Below the pieces are notes generated by a model. That model was given only the letters and a program-made list of their open reading frames with translations. It made no database searches and was not told the origin of the DNA. The position numbers and the translations under genes are program-made. Positions 1 through 11,106 of a stretch of DNA of 64,000 nt are shown here, one piece after another. Position 1 is the first letter of the stretch; the number at the start of each line of letters is the position of its first letter. The stretch is from Pseudomonas sp. HAR-UPW-AIA-41 (GTDB taxonomy: Bacteria > Pseudomonadota > Gammaproteobacteria > Pseudomonadales > Pseudomonadaceae): the NCBI RefSeq assembly GCF_002304225.1, contig NZ_NSLB01000005.1, positions 124,001 to 188,000 on the forward strand, read 5' to 3'.

Positions 1-1139
1 GTCAGCGTTTCGACGGCGTGACAGCCACCAGCATGGCCGACCTGATCCTGCCGCGTGAGCGTCTGGAGCTGGCGCTGACCCGTATTACTCCGGAGCAGCG
101 CACGGCGCTGGAAAAGGCCGCCGAGCGTGTGCGTCTGTACCACGAGCGGCAGAAACAGGACTCCTGGACCTACACCGAGGCTGACGGCACCGTGCTGGGC
201 CAGCAGGTCACTCCTCTGGACCGCGCCGGTCTGTATGTGCCTGGCGGCAAGGCGGCCTATCCGTCCTCCGTGCTGATGAACGCGATTCCGGCCAAGGTCG
301 CCGGCGTGGCCGAGGTGGTGATGGTGGTGCCGACTCCGCGCGGCGAACTGAATGAGATCGTTCTGGCAGCCGCCTGTGTGGCTGGCGTCGACCGCGTGTT
401 CACCATCGGCGGTGCCCAGGCGGTTGCCGCACTGGCTTACGGCACCGAGAGCGTGCCGCAGGTGGACAAGATCGTCGGGCCGGGCAACATCTATGTGGCC
501 ACAGCCAAGCGTCACGTATTCGGTCAGGTTGGCATCGACATGATCGCCGGACCTTCGGAGATTCTCGTGGTCTGCGATGGCCAGACCGATCCGGACTGGA
601 TTGCCATGGACCTGTTCTCCCAGGCCGAACACGACGAGGATGCCCAGGCCATTCTGGTCAGCCCGGATGGTGAGTTCCTCGACAAGGTGGCTGCCAGCAT
701 CGCCAGGCTGCTGCCGACCATGGAGCGCGCCGAGATCATCCGTACCTCGATTGAAGGCCGCGGTGCGCTGATCCAGGTGACTGATATGGCACAGGCCATG
801 GTGGTGGCCAACCGTATTGCGCCCGAGCACCTGGAATTGTCGGTTGCCGATCCCGAACAGTGGCTGCCGCAGATTCGTCATGCCGGTGCGATCTTCATGG
901 GGCGTTACACCGCCGAGGCGCTGGGCGACTACTGCGCCGGGCCGAACCACGTGCTGCCGACCTCCGGCACCGCGCGCTTCTCTTCCCCGCTGGGTGTGTA
1001 TGACTTCCAGAAGCGTTCGTCGATCATCTTCTGCTCGGCCGATGGCGCCTCCGAACTGGGCAAGACTGCCTCGGTGCTGGCGCGCGGCGAGTCGCTGACC
1101 GCCCACGCGCGCAGCGCCGAATACCGGATCAAGGGGTAA
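1..1139 (+). CDS. hisD: Histidinol dehydrogenase, 5' end outside window
   Basis: The frame is open from base 3, and 378 codons are visible. The family is usually about 430-440 residues, so roughly the first 55-60 are missing. HisD catalyses the last two steps of histidine synthesis, oxidising L-histidinol to L-histidine with NAD in the cytoplasm. Visible family hallmarks are the IDMIAGPSE stretch near bases 535-561, the [10 protein letters not shown] segment carrying zinc-ligand Q and H, and the [14 protein letters not shown] block near 940-980. The stop codon lies 4 bases before the start of hisC, so the two are co-transcribed. Identification is firm. Only the start is unknown. Confidence 0.97.
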   Translation, partial: QRFDGVTATSMADLILPRERLELALTRITPEQRTALEKAAERVRLYHERQKQDSWTYTEADGTVLGQQVTPLDRAGLYVPGGKAAYPSSVLMNAIPAKVAGVAEVVMVVPTPRGELNEIVLAAACVAGVDRVFTIGGAQAVAALAYGTESVPQVDKIVGPGNIYVATAKRHVFGQVGIDMIAGPSEILVVCDGQTDPDWIAMDLFSQAEHDEDAQAILVSPDGEFLDKVAASIARLLPTMERAEIIRTSIEGRGALIQVTDMAQAMVVANRIAPEHLELSVADPEQWLPQIRHAGAIFMGRYTAEALGDYCAGPNHVLPTSGTARFSSPLGVYDFQKRSSIIFCSADGASELGKTASVLARGESLTAHARSAEYRIKG

Positions 1140-1143
1140 CGGC

Positions 1144-2199
1144 ATGAGCAAATTCTGGAGCCCCTTCGTCAAGGACCTGGTGCCCTACGTGCCGGGTGAG
1201 CAGCCCAAGCTGGCCAAGCTGGTCAAGCTCAACACCAACGAGAACCCCTATGGCCCGTCGCCCAAGGCGATTGCGGCCATGCAGGCCGAGGTGAATGACA
1301 GCCTGCGTCTGTACCCGGACCCTAACAGTGACCGCCTGAAGCAGGCCGTGGCCGATTACTACGGCGTGAGCGCGGCGCAGGTGTTTGTCGGCAACGGCTC
1401 CGACGAAGTGCTGGCGCATGCCTTCCATGGTCTGTTTCAGCACGGCAAACCGCTGCTGTTCCCCGACGTCACCTACAGCTTCTACCCGGTGTACTGCGGC
1501 CTGTACGGCATTCCGTTCGAGACGGTCGCTCTGGATGAGCAGTTCCAGATTCGCGTAGAGGATTATGCGCGTCCCAATGGCGGCATCATCTTCCCCAATC
1601 CCAATGCACCGACCGGTTGCGTTCTGGGGCTGGCGGCCATCGAACAGTTGCTGCAGGCCAACCCGGATACCGTGGTGCTGGTGGACGAGGCCTACATCGA
1701 CTTCGGCGGCGAGACGGCGATCAAGCTGGTCGACCGCTATCCGAACCTGCTGGTGAGCCAGACTCTGTCCAAGTCGCGCTCGCTGGCCGGCTTGCGTGTC
1801 GGAATCGCGGTTGGTCATCCCGACCTGATCGAAGCACTGGAGCGGATCAAGAACAGCTTCAACTCCTATCCGCTGGATCGCATGGCCATCGCCGGTGCGG
1901 CGGCTGCGTTCGAGGACCGCGCCTATTTCGAACAGACCTGCCAGCAGGTGATTGCCAGCCGCGAGTCGGTGGTTGCCGGGCTGACGGCGCTGGGCTTTGA
2001 GGTGCTGCCCTCAAAGGCCAACTTCGTCTTTGCCCGTCACCCGGGCAAGGATGCGGCGGGCCTGGCGGCCGGCCTGCGCGAGCAGGGCGTGATCGTGCGC
2101 CACTTCAAGCAGGCACGCATTGCCCAGTTCCTGCGCATCACCATCGGTACGCCGGAGCAGAATCAGGCCTTGCTGGACGCACTCAAGCCTCTGGTTTGA
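1144..2199 (+). CDS. hisC: Histidinol-phosphate aminotransferase
   Basis: This 351-residue fold-type I PLP aminotransferase converts imidazole acetol phosphate to histidinol phosphate using glutamate. The PLP-binding lysine lies in [16 protein letters not shown] (about bases 1753-1800), and [12 protein letters not shown] near the N-terminus is the usual substrate-side signature. The ATG follows hisD by 4 bases, consistent with one his transcript, and a strong hairpin terminator follows the stop. Length is normal for the family. It is adjacent to algW, as in other Pseudomonas. Confidence 0.97.
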   Translation: MSKFWSPFVKDLVPYVPGEQPKLAKLVKLNTNENPYGPSPKAIAAMQAEVNDSLRLYPDPNSDRLKQAVADYYGVSAAQVFVGNGSDEVLAHAFHGLFQHGKPLLFPDVTYSFYPVYCGLYGIPFETVALDEQFQIRVEDYARPNGGIIFPNPNAPTGCVLGLAAIEQLLQANPDTVVLVDEAYIDFGGETAIKLVDRYPNLLVSQTLSKSRSLAGLRVGIAVGHPDLIEALERIKNSFNSYPLDRMAIAGAAAAFEDRAYFEQTCQQVIASRESVVAGLTALGFEVLPSKANFVFARHPGKDAAGLAAGLREQGVIVRHFKQARIAQFLRITIGTPEQNQALLDALKPLV

Positions 2200-2212
2200 A
2201 GCCGGGCTGAAT

Positions 2213-2242
2213 GAAAAAAGGCACCTCCGGGTGCCTTTTTTC
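2213..2242. terminator. Bidirectional rho-independent terminator between hisC and algW
   Basis: A-rich arm plus GGCACC, a short loop CTCC, then GGTGCC and a T run. The hairpin has A and T tracts on both sides, so it can end both hisC (plus) and algW (minus), which converge here. Confidence 0.85.
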
Positions 2243-2255
2243 ATGCTCGCACGCT

Positions 2256-3407
<1,152 letters not shown>

Positions 3408-3516
3408 GGGAAATCCTTGGGGTTGTCGGAGCCGGCATGGCCCCTTAAGGTGGCGGCCATTATAGAGACTGCGTGGGCGCGCAACAGCGTCCATGATGCA
3501 AGATGAGGAGACGAAA

Positions 3517-4275
3517 ATGGCGATTGCCCTGCGCGCCCTGGTGGAAGAGGCGGACCGTTACCTGAATGCCGCGCGTATCCAGGACTACTGCCCCAACGGT
3601 CTGCAGGTCGAAGGCCGGCCCCAGGTGCGCCGCATCGTCAGTGGCGTGACTGCCAGCCAGGCGCTGATTGATGCCGCCATCGAGGCCGGGGCTGATGTGC
3701 TGCTGGTTCATCATGGTTATTTCTGGAAGGGCGAGGATGCCTGTATCACAGGCATGAAGCAGCGCCGCCTGAAGGCGCTGCTGAACCATGACCTGAGCCT
3801 TCTGGCCTACCACCTGCCGCTGGATGTGCACCCCGAAGTGGGTAACAACGTACAGCTGGCCGCGCAGCTGGGCATCGAAGTCGAGGGTGAACTCGAACCC
3901 GGTAATCCGCGCACTGTCGGGCTGGTCGGCTCCCTGTCCGAGCCGATGCTGGCCAGCGACTTTGCCCGGCATGTGCAGGGGGTGCTCGGCCGAGAGCCGC
4001 TGCTGATCGACGGTGCGCGCACCGTGCGCCGCATCGGCTGGTGCACGGGTGGTGGCCAGAGCTACATCGATCAGGCGATTGCCGCCGGGGTCGATCTGTT
4101 CCTCAGTGGTGAGGCCTCCGAGCAGACCTTCCACAGCGCCCGGGAAAACGGCATCAGTTTCATCGCCGCCGGGCACCATGCCACCGAGCGTTACGGGGTA
4201 CAGGCGCTGGGCGAATATCTGGCCCGGCGCTTTGCCCTGGAGCATCTGTTTATCGACTGCCCCAACCCGATTTGA
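3517..4275 (+). CDS. Nif3/YbgI family metal-binding protein
   Basis: A 252-residue member of the Nif3-like dinuclear metal centre family (YbgI, GTP cyclohydrolase I type 2 in databases). The two metal-binding blocks are VLLVHHGYFW with H65/H66 and AGHHATERYG near the C-terminus. The biological role of the family is not settled, and the GTP cyclohydrolase label is doubtful. The start at 3517 was chosen because GAGGAG sits 6 bases upstream; an in-frame ATG at 3493 would add residues that overlap that ribosome site. It lies between algW (divergent) and cysD, as in other Pseudomonas. Confidence 0.9.
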   Translation: MAIALRALVEEADRYLNAARIQDYCPNGLQVEGRPQVRRIVSGVTASQALIDAAIEAGADVLLVHHGYFWKGEDACITGMKQRRLKALLNHDLSLLAYHLPLDVHPEVGNNVQLAAQLGIEVEGELEPGNPRTVGLVGSLSEPMLASDFARHVQGVLGREPLLIDGARTVRRIGWCTGGGQSYIDQAIAAGVDLFLSGEASEQTFHSARENGISFIAAGHHATERYGVQALGEYLARRFALEHLFIDCPNPI

Positions 4276-4393
4276 TGGGTATATAAGCAGATCGTTTTGA
4301 TCTAAGTGGCGGCCTGATTAGAAGAGGGTGCTGTGGTAGAGTGCGCCCTCGTCCACGGCCCGCCGGCCGTTATCCTGTATTTCGAGAGTAGCC

Positions 4394-5311
4394 ATGCTCG
4401 ACAAACTGACGCACCTGAAACAGCTAGAGGCGGAAAGCATCCACATCATTCGTGAAGTGGCCGCCGAATTCGACAACCCGGTGATGCTGTACTCCATCGG
4501 TAAAGATTCCGCCGTGATGCTGCACCTGGCGCGCAAGGCGTTCTTCCCCGGCAAGCTGCCGTTCCCGGTGCTGCACGTGGATACCCGCTGGAAGTTCCAG
4601 GAGATGTACCGCTTCCGCGAGAAGATGGTCAACGAGTACGGCCTCGACCTGCTCACCCACATCAACCCGGATGGCGTGGCGCAGGACATGAACCCCTTCA
4701 CCTACGGCAGTGCCAAGCACACCGACGTGATGAAGACCGAGGGCCTCAAGCAGGCGCTGGACAAGTACGGCTTTGACGCCGCCTTCGGTGGCGCGCGCCG
4801 CGATGAAGAGAAATCCCGCGCCAAGGAGCGCGTGTATTCCTTCCGCGACAGCAAGCACCGCTGGGACCCGAAGAACCAGCGTCCCGAGCTGTGGAACATT
4901 TACAACGGCAAGGTGAAGAAGGGCGAGTCGATCCGCGTCTTCCCGCTGTCCAACTGGACCGAGCTGGACATCTGGCAGTACATCTATCTGGAACAGATCC
5001 CGATCGTGCCGCTGTACTTCGCCGCCGAGCGCGACGTCATCGAGAAGAACGGCACGCTGATCATGATCGACGACGATCGTATCCTCGAGCACCTCACGGA
5101 CGAAGAGAAAGCCCGGATCACCAAGAAGATGGTGCGTTTCCGTACCCTCGGCTGCTACCCGCTGACCGGCGCGGTGGAGTCCACGGCGACCACGCTGACC
5201 GACATCATCCAGGAAATGCTCCTGACCAAGACCAGCGAGCGCCAAGGGCGGGTCATCGACCACGACCAGGCCGGCTCGATGGAAGAAAAGAAACGTCAGG
5301 GCTACTTCTAA
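4394..5311 (+). CDS. cysD: Sulfate adenylyltransferase subunit 2
   Basis: A 305-residue ATP-sulfurylase catalytic subunit of the PP-loop (PAPS reductase-like) superfamily. It adenylates sulfate to APS, driven by GTP hydrolysis in CysN. The N-terminal [14 protein letters not shown] segment is the PP-loop, and [15 protein letters not shown] and the C-terminal [12 protein letters not shown] block are typical. It is 12 bases upstream of cysNC, giving a two-gene operon for cytoplasmic sulfate activation. The 118-base gap upstream should hold the promoter; I see no site there that I can assign confidently to CysB. Confidence 0.97.
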   Translation: MLDKLTHLKQLEAESIHIIREVAAEFDNPVMLYSIGKDSAVMLHLARKAFFPGKLPFPVLHVDTRWKFQEMYRFREKMVNEYGLDLLTHINPDGVAQDMNPFTYGSAKHTDVMKTEGLKQALDKYGFDAAFGGARRDEEKSRAKERVYSFRDSKHRWDPKNQRPELWNIYNGKVKKGESIRVFPLSNWTELDIWQYIYLEQIPIVPLYFAAERDVIEKNGTLIMIDDDRILEHLTDEEKARITKKMVRFRTLGCYPLTGAVESTATTLTDIIQEMLLTKTSERQGRVIDHDQAGSMEEKKRQGYF

Positions 5312-5323
5312 GGATTCCGCATC

Positions 5324-7222
5324 ATGAGCCATCAATCCGATCTGATCAGCCAGGACATCGTTGCCTACCTGGCTCAGCACGAACGCAAAGAGCTGCTGCG
5401 CTTCCTCACCTGCGGCAACGTCGATGACGGCAAGAGCACCCTGATCGGGCGCCTGCTGCACGACACCAAGATGATCTACGAAGACCATCTTGAAGCCATC
5501 ACCAAGGACTCCAAGAAGGTCGGCACCACCGGTGACGAAGTCGATCTGGCGCTGCTGGTGGACGGTCTGCAGGCCGAACGCGAGCAGGGCATCACCATCG
5601 ACGTGGCGTACCGCTACTTCAGTACCGCCAAGCGCAAGTTCATCATTGCCGATACCCCCGGCCATGAGCAGTACACCCGCAACATGGCGACCGGTGCCTC
5701 CACCTGCGACCTGGCGATCATCCTGATCGACGCGCGCTATGGTGTGCAGACCCAGACCAAGCGCCACAGCTACATCGCCAGCCTGCTGGGCATCAAGCAC
5801 ATCGTCGTGGCCATCAACAAGATGGACCTCAAGGGCTTCGATCAGGGCGTATTCGAGCAGATCAAGGCTGACTATCTGAAGTTTGCCGAAGGTATCGCGC
5901 TCAAGCCGACCTCGCTGCACTTCGTGCCGATGTCCGCGCTCAAGGGCGACAACGTGGTGAACAAGAGCGAGCAGTCGCCCTGGTACACGGGTCAGTCGCT
6001 GATGGAAATCCTCGAGACTGTGGAAGTTGCCGGCGACCGTAATTTCGACGACCTGCGCTTCCCGGTGCAGTACGTCAACCGTCCGAACCTGAACTTTCGT
6101 GGCTTCGCCGGTACCCTGGCCAGCGGTATCGTGCGCAAGGGCGACGAAGTCGTGGCTCTGCCGTCGGGCAAGGGCAGCAAGGTCAAGTCCATCGTCACCT
6201 TTGAGGGTGAGCTGGAGCAGGCCGGTCCGGGCCAGGCCGTCACCCTGACCCTGGAAGACGAGATCGACGTCTCGCGCGGCGACATGCTGGTGCATGCCGA
6301 CAACCGTCCGCTGGTCACCGACAGCTTCGACGCCATGCTGGTGTGGATGGCCGAGGAGCCGATGCTGCCGGGCAAGAAGTACGACATCAAGCGCGCCACC
6401 AGCTACGTGCCGGGCTCGATCCCGAGCATCGTCCACCGCGTCGACGTCAACACTCTGGAGCAGGGGGCGGCCAGCAGCCTGCAGCTGAACGAGATCGGCC
6501 GGGTCAAGGTCGCTCTGGATGCGCCGATTGCCCTCGATGGCTACGAGCACAACCGCACCACCGGTGCCTTCATCGTTATCGACCGTCTGACCAACGGCAC
6601 CGTCGGTGCCGGCATGATCATCGCCGATCCGGTTGGTGCTCAGGGCGGCGGCCACCACGGCAAGCTGGCCCACGTCTCCACCGAGGAGCGTGCCACCCGC
6701 TTCGGTCAGCAGCCGGCCACCGTGCTGTTCTCGGGCCTCTCCGGCGCCGGCAAGAGCACCCTGGCCTATGCCGTGGAGCGCAAGCTGTTCGACATGGGCC
6801 GCGCCGTGTACGTGCTGGATGGCCAGAACCTGCGTCATGACCTGAACAAGGGCCTGCCGCAGGACCGTGCCGGGCGCACCGAAAACTGGCGGCGTGCGGC
6901 GCACGTGGCGCGTCAGTTCAACGAAGCCGGCCTGCTGACCCTGGCCGCCTTTGTGGCGCCGGATGCCGAAGGCCGCGAGCAGGCCAAGGCGCTGATCGGC
7001 AACGAGCGTCTGCTCACCGTCTACGTCCAGGCTTCGCCGGCCGTGTGCCGCGAGCGCGATCCGCAAGGTCTGTATGCCGCCGGTGGTGACAACATTCCGG
7101 GCGAGTCCTTCCCCTACGACGTGCCGCTGGATGCCGATCTGGTGATCGACACCCAGAGCCTGTCGGTGGAAGAGGGCGTCAAGCAGGTGCTCGACCTGCT
7201 GCGCAGCCGCGGCGCGATCTGA
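5324..7222 (+). CDS. cysNC: Fused sulfate adenylyltransferase subunit 1 / APS kinase
   Basis: A 632-residue fusion. Residues 1 to about 450 are the EF-Tu-like GTPase CysN, with P-loop GNVDDGKST at 31-39, the [12 protein letters not shown] switch and NKMDL. Residues from about 460 on are the APS kinase CysC, with P-loop GLSGAGKST near 470. Together with CysD it converts sulfate and ATP to APS and then PAPS. The fusion is the usual Pseudomonas form, whereas E. coli has separate genes. A long open frame on the opposite strand (4424-7231) is a codon-bias shadow. A strong terminator follows. Confidence 0.97.
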   Translation: MSHQSDLISQDIVAYLAQHERKELLRFLTCGNVDDGKSTLIGRLLHDTKMIYEDHLEAITKDSKKVGTTGDEVDLALLVDGLQAEREQGITIDVAYRYFSTAKRKFIIADTPGHEQYTRNMATGASTCDLAIILIDARYGVQTQTKRHSYIASLLGIKHIVVAINKMDLKGFDQGVFEQIKADYLKFAEGIALKPTSLHFVPMSALKGDNVVNKSEQSPWYTGQSLMEILETVEVAGDRNFDDLRFPVQYVNRPNLNFRGFAGTLASGIVRKGDEVVALPSGKGSKVKSIVTFEGELEQAGPGQAVTLTLEDEIDVSRGDMLVHADNRPLVTDSFDAMLVWMAEEPMLPGKKYDIKRATSYVPGSIPSIVHRVDVNTLEQGAASSLQLNEIGRVKVALDAPIALDGYEHNRTTGAFIVIDRLTNGTVGAGMIIADPVGAQGGGHHGKLAHVSTEERATRFGQQPATVLFSGLSGAGKSTLAYAVERKLFDMGRAVYVLDGQNLRHDLNKGLPQDRAGRTENWRRAAHVARQFNEAGLLTLAAFVAPDAEGREQAKALIGNERLLTVYVQASPAVCRERDPQGLYAAGGDNIPGESFPYDVPLDADLVIDTQSLSVEEGVKQVLDLLRSRGAI

Positions 7223-7249
7223 TCGCCGCACGCTGCCCGATGCAGCATG

Positions 7250-7278
7250 AAAAAAGCCCCGCAGTGCGGGGCTTTTTC
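7250..7278. terminator. Rho-independent terminator after cysNC
   Basis: Near-perfect hairpin AAAAAGCCCCGCA/TGCGGGGCTTTTT with a one-base centre, A and T tracts on both sides. It can end both cysNC and the convergent zapG gene. Confidence 0.85.
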
Positions 7279-7294
7279 CTGTCTGGCGTTGTAT

Positions 7295-7735
7295 TCAGAC
7301 CTTGGGCTTCAGGCCGAAGGTCTCATCCAGCATGCCGGGGCCATCGTCGACCTTCGGCGCGTAGTCCTTGGGTGGCAGAGTGCTTTTCGGCGGCGTCAGG
7401 CGCTCGCGCGGCGCGTTGGCTTCCTCGGCCTGCAGGGCGGCGAGCAGGCGCTGGCGGGTCGGTTCGTCCAGGGCCAGACGGCCGGCGCCCTGAGCCAGAT
7501 GATCCTGCACGTCGTGGTAGCTCTGGTTCATTTTTTTCAACAGGCTGGCGCTGGTGTTGAAGTGGGTGACCACTTCACTCTGGTAGCTGTCGAAGCGTTC
7601 TTTAAGCTCGTCGAGGTCGCGCTGGGTGCGTGAGGGCGCGGCGTTGGGGACGGTGCGGGCAATGATGAAGCCGATGACAATCCCGACGATCAGGGCGAGG
7701 GCTGGCATGAGCCAGGGGGTGAGCGACTGTTCCAC
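7295..7735 (-). CDS. zapG: ZapG/YhcB-type inner membrane protein (DUF1043)
   Basis: A 146-residue protein with one N-terminal membrane segment (about residues 8-26, LMPALALIVGIVIGFIIAR), a charged predicted coiled coil (about 35-75) and a low-complexity proline-rich tail. This is the YhcB/ZapG architecture. In enterics the family links cell envelope growth and division. The start is GTG at 7735, with AAGGA upstream on the minus strand. It converges with cysNC and is divergent from the hydrolase gene at 7863. Confidence 0.85.
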   Translation of the reverse strand: MEQSLTPWLMPALALIVGIVIGFIIARTVPNAAPSRTQRDLDELKERFDSYQSEVVTHFNTSASLLKKMNQSYHDVQDHLAQGAGRLALDEPTRQRLLAALQAEEANAPRERLTPPKSTLPPKDYAPKVDDGPGMLDETFGLKPKV

Positions 7736-7862
7736 GAATCCTTCCTCTGTAGGCGGCTTTGCTTTACGTTAACGGCTCAAAACCGCGCTGTATACCGCGA
7801 TGCAAGCCTGCTTGTGCTAATCCAAGACGTATCGGCCCGCCCCAGGGTCACGGAGTATCCCG

Positions 7863-8492
7863 TTGTTAGTTCGTGAAACGCCCATTTCGCTGGAAGGCCC
7901 GTGCGGGCCGCTGGAAGCCCTGTATTTGCCTGTCGAGGGTGCCAGGGGCATGGCGCTGCTGTGTCACCCCAACCCGGTACAGGGCGGCACCATGCTCAAC
8001 AAGGTCATCTCGACCCTGCAGCGCACGGCCCGCGATGCCGGTTACAGCACGCTGCGCTTCAACTATCGCGGGGTCGGTGCCAGTGCCGGTGTGCATGACA
8101 TGGCTCAGGGCGAGGTGGATGATGCGGCTGCGGCGGCGCAGTGGCTGCGTGAGCAGCATCCCGATCTGCCGCTGACGCTGCTGGGTTTTTCCTTCGGCGG
8201 CTTTGTCGCCGCCTGCCTGGCCGGGCGGCTGGAGCAGCAGGGCGTGGCGGTCGAGCGGCTGTTAATGGTGGCGCCGGCTGTATCGCGTTTGCCTGCCGAC
8301 ACGCCGCTGGCACAGCAGGCTGCTCTGACTCTGATTCAGCCGGAGCATGATGAGGTTATAGACCCGGCGCAGGTGTATGCCTGGTCGCAGGCGCTGCCCC
8401 GTGCCCATGAGCTGCTGAAAGTGGCAGAATGCGGCCACTTTTTTCACGGCAAGCTGGTCGAGCTCAAAGAGCTCGTTCTGCCGCGCCTCTGA
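7863..8492 (+). CDS. Alpha/beta hydrolase
   Basis: A 209-residue small hydrolase of the group annotated as putative alpha/beta hydrolases next to trpS. The nucleophile elbow GFSFGG places the serine at S110. HPNP near residue 35 forms the oxyanion region, and a C-terminal CGHFFHG supplies the histidine; an acid is likely in the PEHDEVI segment. The substrate is unknown. The start is TTG at 7863, supported by GGAG 7 bases upstream. It is followed after 30 bases by trpS and may be co-transcribed with it. Confidence 0.85.
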   Translation: MLVRETPISLEGPCGPLEALYLPVEGARGMALLCHPNPVQGGTMLNKVISTLQRTARDAGYSTLRFNYRGVGASAGVHDMAQGEVDDAAAAAQWLREQHPDLPLTLLGFSFGGFVAACLAGRLEQQGVAVERLLMVAPAVSRLPADTPLAQQAALTLIQPEHDEVIDPAQVYAWSQALPRAHELLKVAECGHFFHGKLVELKELVLPRL

Positions 8493-8522
8493 TCCCGATT
8501 GCAGTCTGACAAGCGACCCGCC

Positions 8523-9869
8523 ATGACCACCCGCATTCTTACCGGCATCACCACCACAGGCACTCCCCATCTGGGCAACTACGCCGGCGCCATTCGCCCG
8601 GCCATTGTGGCCAGCCGTGCGGCCGACGCCGACTCGTTCTACTTCCTGGCCGACTACCATGCGCTGATCAAGTGCGACGACCCGGCACGCATCCAGCGTT
8701 CGCGCCTGGAGATCGCCGCCACCTGGCTGGCGCTGGGGCTGGATACCGACAAGGCGACCTTCTATCGCCAGTCCGACATTCCCGAGATTCCGGAGTTGTG
8801 CTGGCTGCTCACCTGCGTTGCCGGCAAGGGCCTGCTCAACCGCGCTCACGCCTACAAGGCCTCGGTGGACAAGAACGTCGAGGCCGGCGAAGACCCGGAT
8901 GCCGGCGTGACCATGGGCCTGTTCAGCTACCCGGTACTGATGGCGGCGGACATTCTCATGTTCAACGCGCACAAGGTGCCGGTCGGCCGCGACCAGATTC
9001 AGCACGTGGAAATGGCGCGTGACATCGGCCAGCGCTTCAACCACCTGTTCGGCCAGGGCCGTGAGCTGTTCACCCTGCCCGAGGCGGTGATCGAGGAAGA
9101 GGTGGCGACTCTGCCCGGCCTCGATGGTCGCAAGATGAGCAAGAGCTACGACAACACCATCCCGTTGTTCGGTACGGCCAAGCAGCTGAAGGATGCCATT
9201 GCCCGCATCGTGACCGACTCCAGGCTGCCGGGCGAACCCAAGGATGCCGACGGCTCGCACCTGTTCACCCTGTACCAGGCCTTTGCCAGCCAGGCACAGC
9301 AGGCCGAGTTCAAGGCTGAGCTGGAAGGTGGTCTGGCCTGGGGCGAGGCGAAGAACCGTCTGTACCAACTGCTGGAAAATGAGCTGGGCGAGGCGCGCGA
9401 GCGCTACAACACGCTGATCGCCCGGCCGGTGGATCTTGAAGATATTCTTCTGGCCGGTGCGGCCAAGGCCCGCAGGATCGCCACGCCGTTCCTCGGCGAG
9501 CTGCGCGAGGCGGTCGGTCTGCGCTCGTTCCGCGAGCAGGTACAGGTGGCCGGCGGCGAGAAGAAGAAGGCGGCCAAGGCTGCGCGCTTCGTCAGCTTCC
9601 GCGACGAAGACGGCAGCTTCCGCTTCCGTCTGCTGGATGCGGCCGGTGAGCAGTTACTGCTGTCGGTCGCTTTCGCCGATGGCAAGGCTGCCGGTCAGGT
9701 CAACAAGCGCCTGCAGTCGGGCGAGGCGCTGGATGTGCGCGAGCAGGGTGCCGGCTTTGCCGTGTGGCTGGATGGTGCCTGTGTCGCGGAGAGTCCGGCC
9801 TTTGCCGATGCTGCTGCCCGTGAGGCTGCCATTGCCCGCCTGCGCGAGGCGCTGACGCCGCAGGAATAA
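8523..9869 (+). CDS. trpS: Tryptophanyl-tRNA synthetase (long form)
   Basis: A 448-residue class I aminoacyl-tRNA synthetase charging tRNA-Trp. The HIGH-like motif is in GTPHLGNY (residues 13-20) and the KMSKS motif in [10 protein letters not shown] (near residue 204). It is about 110 residues longer than the E. coli enzyme because of a C-terminal extension rich in charged residues, which is usual in Pseudomonas. ATG 8523 was chosen because [13 protein letters not shown] matches the conserved N-terminus; an in-frame TTG at 8499 is less likely. It ends just before a strong terminator. Confidence 0.95.
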   Translation: MTTRILTGITTTGTPHLGNYAGAIRPAIVASRAADADSFYFLADYHALIKCDDPARIQRSRLEIAATWLALGLDTDKATFYRQSDIPEIPELCWLLTCVAGKGLLNRAHAYKASVDKNVEAGEDPDAGVTMGLFSYPVLMAADILMFNAHKVPVGRDQIQHVEMARDIGQRFNHLFGQGRELFTLPEAVIEEEVATLPGLDGRKMSKSYDNTIPLFGTAKQLKDAIARIVTDSRLPGEPKDADGSHLFTLYQAFASQAQQAEFKAELEGGLAWGEAKNRLYQLLENELGEARERYNTLIARPVDLEDILLAGAAKARRIATPFLGELREAVGLRSFREQVQVAGGEKKKAAKAARFVSFRDEDGSFRFRLLDAAGEQLLLSVAFADGKAAGQVNKRLQSGEALDVREQGAGFAVWLDGACVAESPAFADAAAREAAIARLREALTPQE

Positions 9870-9901
9870 GCACCGCCAGACCACTGGCGGATTGCCAAGC
9901 A

Positions 9902-9936
9902 ACGGGGGCGTCGCTAAAGTGACGCCCCCGTTTTTA
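9902..9936 (+). terminator. Rho-independent terminator after trpS
   Basis: CGGGGGCGTC (9903-9912) pairs perfectly with GACGCCCCCG (9921-9930) and is followed by five T. It ends only 19 bases before the zapE start codon. Confidence 0.88.
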
Positions 9937-9954
9937 CTTGCCCGGCTAACGAAT

Positions 9955-11049
9955 ATGACTCCGCTCGAGCGCTATCAGGCCGATCTCAAACGGCCGGACT
10001 TCTTCCACGATGCGGCCCAGGAAAATGCCGTCCGGCATCTGCAGCGTCTTTATGACGACCTGGTGGCCAGCTCCCAGGCCGGCACTGGCCTGCTTGGCAA
10101 ACTGTTTGGCAAGAAGCGCCAGGGGCCGGTCAAGGGCGTCTATTTCTGGGGCGGCGTGGGCCGCGGCAAGACCTATCTGGTCGACACCTTCTTCGATGCC
10201 CTGCCGTTCGAGCAGAAAATGCGCACGCACTTTCACCGCTTCATGAAGCGTGTGCACGAGGAAATGAAGACCCTCAAGGGCGAAAAGAACCCGCTGACCA
10301 TCATCGGCAAGCGCTTCGCTGACGAGGCGCGGGTGATCTGCTTCGATGAGTTCTTCGTCAGCGACATCACCGACGCGATGATCCTTGCCACCCTGCTCGA
10401 CGAGCTGTTCAAGAACGGCGTGAGTCTGGTAGCGACCTCCAATATCGTGCCGGACGGCCTGTACAAGGACGGTCTGCAGCGCGCGCGTTTCCTGCCGGCC
10501 ATTGAGTTGCTCAAGCAGCACACCGAGATCGTCAACGTCGACAGTGGCGTGGATTACCGTCTGCGGGCCCTGGAACAGGCCGAACTGTTCCACTGGCCGC
10601 TGGATGCCGAGGCCGAGGTCAGCCTGGACAAGAGCTTCCGCAGCCTGCTGCCGGAGCACTGCACGGTGGAAGAGAACAAGACGCTGATGATCGAGAACCG
10701 CGCGATCATGGCGCGCAAGGAAGGCGATGATGTCGCCTGGTTCGAGTTCCGCGAGCTGTGCGACGGCCCGCGCAGCCAGAACGACTACATCGAGCTGGGC
10801 AAGATCTACCACGCGGTGATTCTGGCCAACGTCGAGCAGATGGGCGTGGCCAAGGACGACATGGCGCGGCGTTTCATCAACCTGGTGGACGAGTTCTACG
10901 ACCGCAACGTCAAGCTGATCATCTCCGCCGAGGTGGAGTTGAAGGATCTGTACACCGGCGGGCGCCTGAGCTTCGAGTTCCAGCGCACCCTCAGTCGTTT
11001 GCTGGAGATGCAGTCTCACGAGTTTCTCTCGCGTCCGCACAAGCCGTAA
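9955..11049 (+). CDS. zapE: Cell division protein ZapE (AFG1-like ATPase)
   Basis: A 364-residue AAA-type ATPase of the ZapE/AFG1 family. Walker A is GGVGRGKT (66-73) and Walker B is in VICFDEFF (about 126-133). In E. coli ZapE associates with the FtsZ ring late in constriction. ATG 9955 gives the conserved MTPLERYQAD start. No good ribosome site precedes it, and the trpS terminator ends 19 bases upstream, so its promoter must lie within or before that hairpin. A terminator follows. Confidence 0.92.
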   Translation: MTPLERYQADLKRPDFFHDAAQENAVRHLQRLYDDLVASSQAGTGLLGKLFGKKRQGPVKGVYFWGGVGRGKTYLVDTFFDALPFEQKMRTHFHRFMKRVHEEMKTLKGEKNPLTIIGKRFADEARVICFDEFFVSDITDAMILATLLDELFKNGVSLVATSNIVPDGLYKDGLQRARFLPAIELLKQHTEIVNVDSGVDYRLRALEQAELFHWPLDAEAEVSLDKSFRSLLPEHCTVEENKTLMIENRAIMARKEGDDVAWFEFRELCDGPRSQNDYIELGKIYHAVILANVEQMGVAKDDMARRFINLVDEFYDRNVKLIISAEVELKDLYTGGRLSFEFQRTLSRLLEMQSHEFLSRPHKP

Positions 11050-11063
11050 TGCGAGCGGAAATG

Positions 11064-11093
11064 AAAAAGGGCAGCCAATGGGCTGCCCTTTTT
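11064..11093. terminator. Rho-independent terminator after zapE
   Basis: AAAAAGGGCAGCC pairs with GGCTGCCCTTTTT around a four-base loop. With A and T tracts on both sides it can serve zapE and the convergent gene at 11107. Confidence 0.86.
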
Positions 11094-11106
11094 GCTGTGT
11101 GCCGGC

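Noticed and set aside
3408..3494. Longer N-terminus for AlgW
   Set aside because: The extension is not a signal or anchor, and the internal ATG at 3407 has a good ribosome site and starts the membrane anchor.
4289..4303. AGATC-GTTTT-GATCT inverted repeat before cysD
   Set aside because: Five-base arms only, no T run, and no match to a CysB site that I can defend.
4424..7231. 935-codon open frame antisense to cysD/cysNC
   Set aside because: It mirrors GC-rich codons of well-identified genes, has a low-complexity H/V/D/L-rich translation, and shows no family motif.
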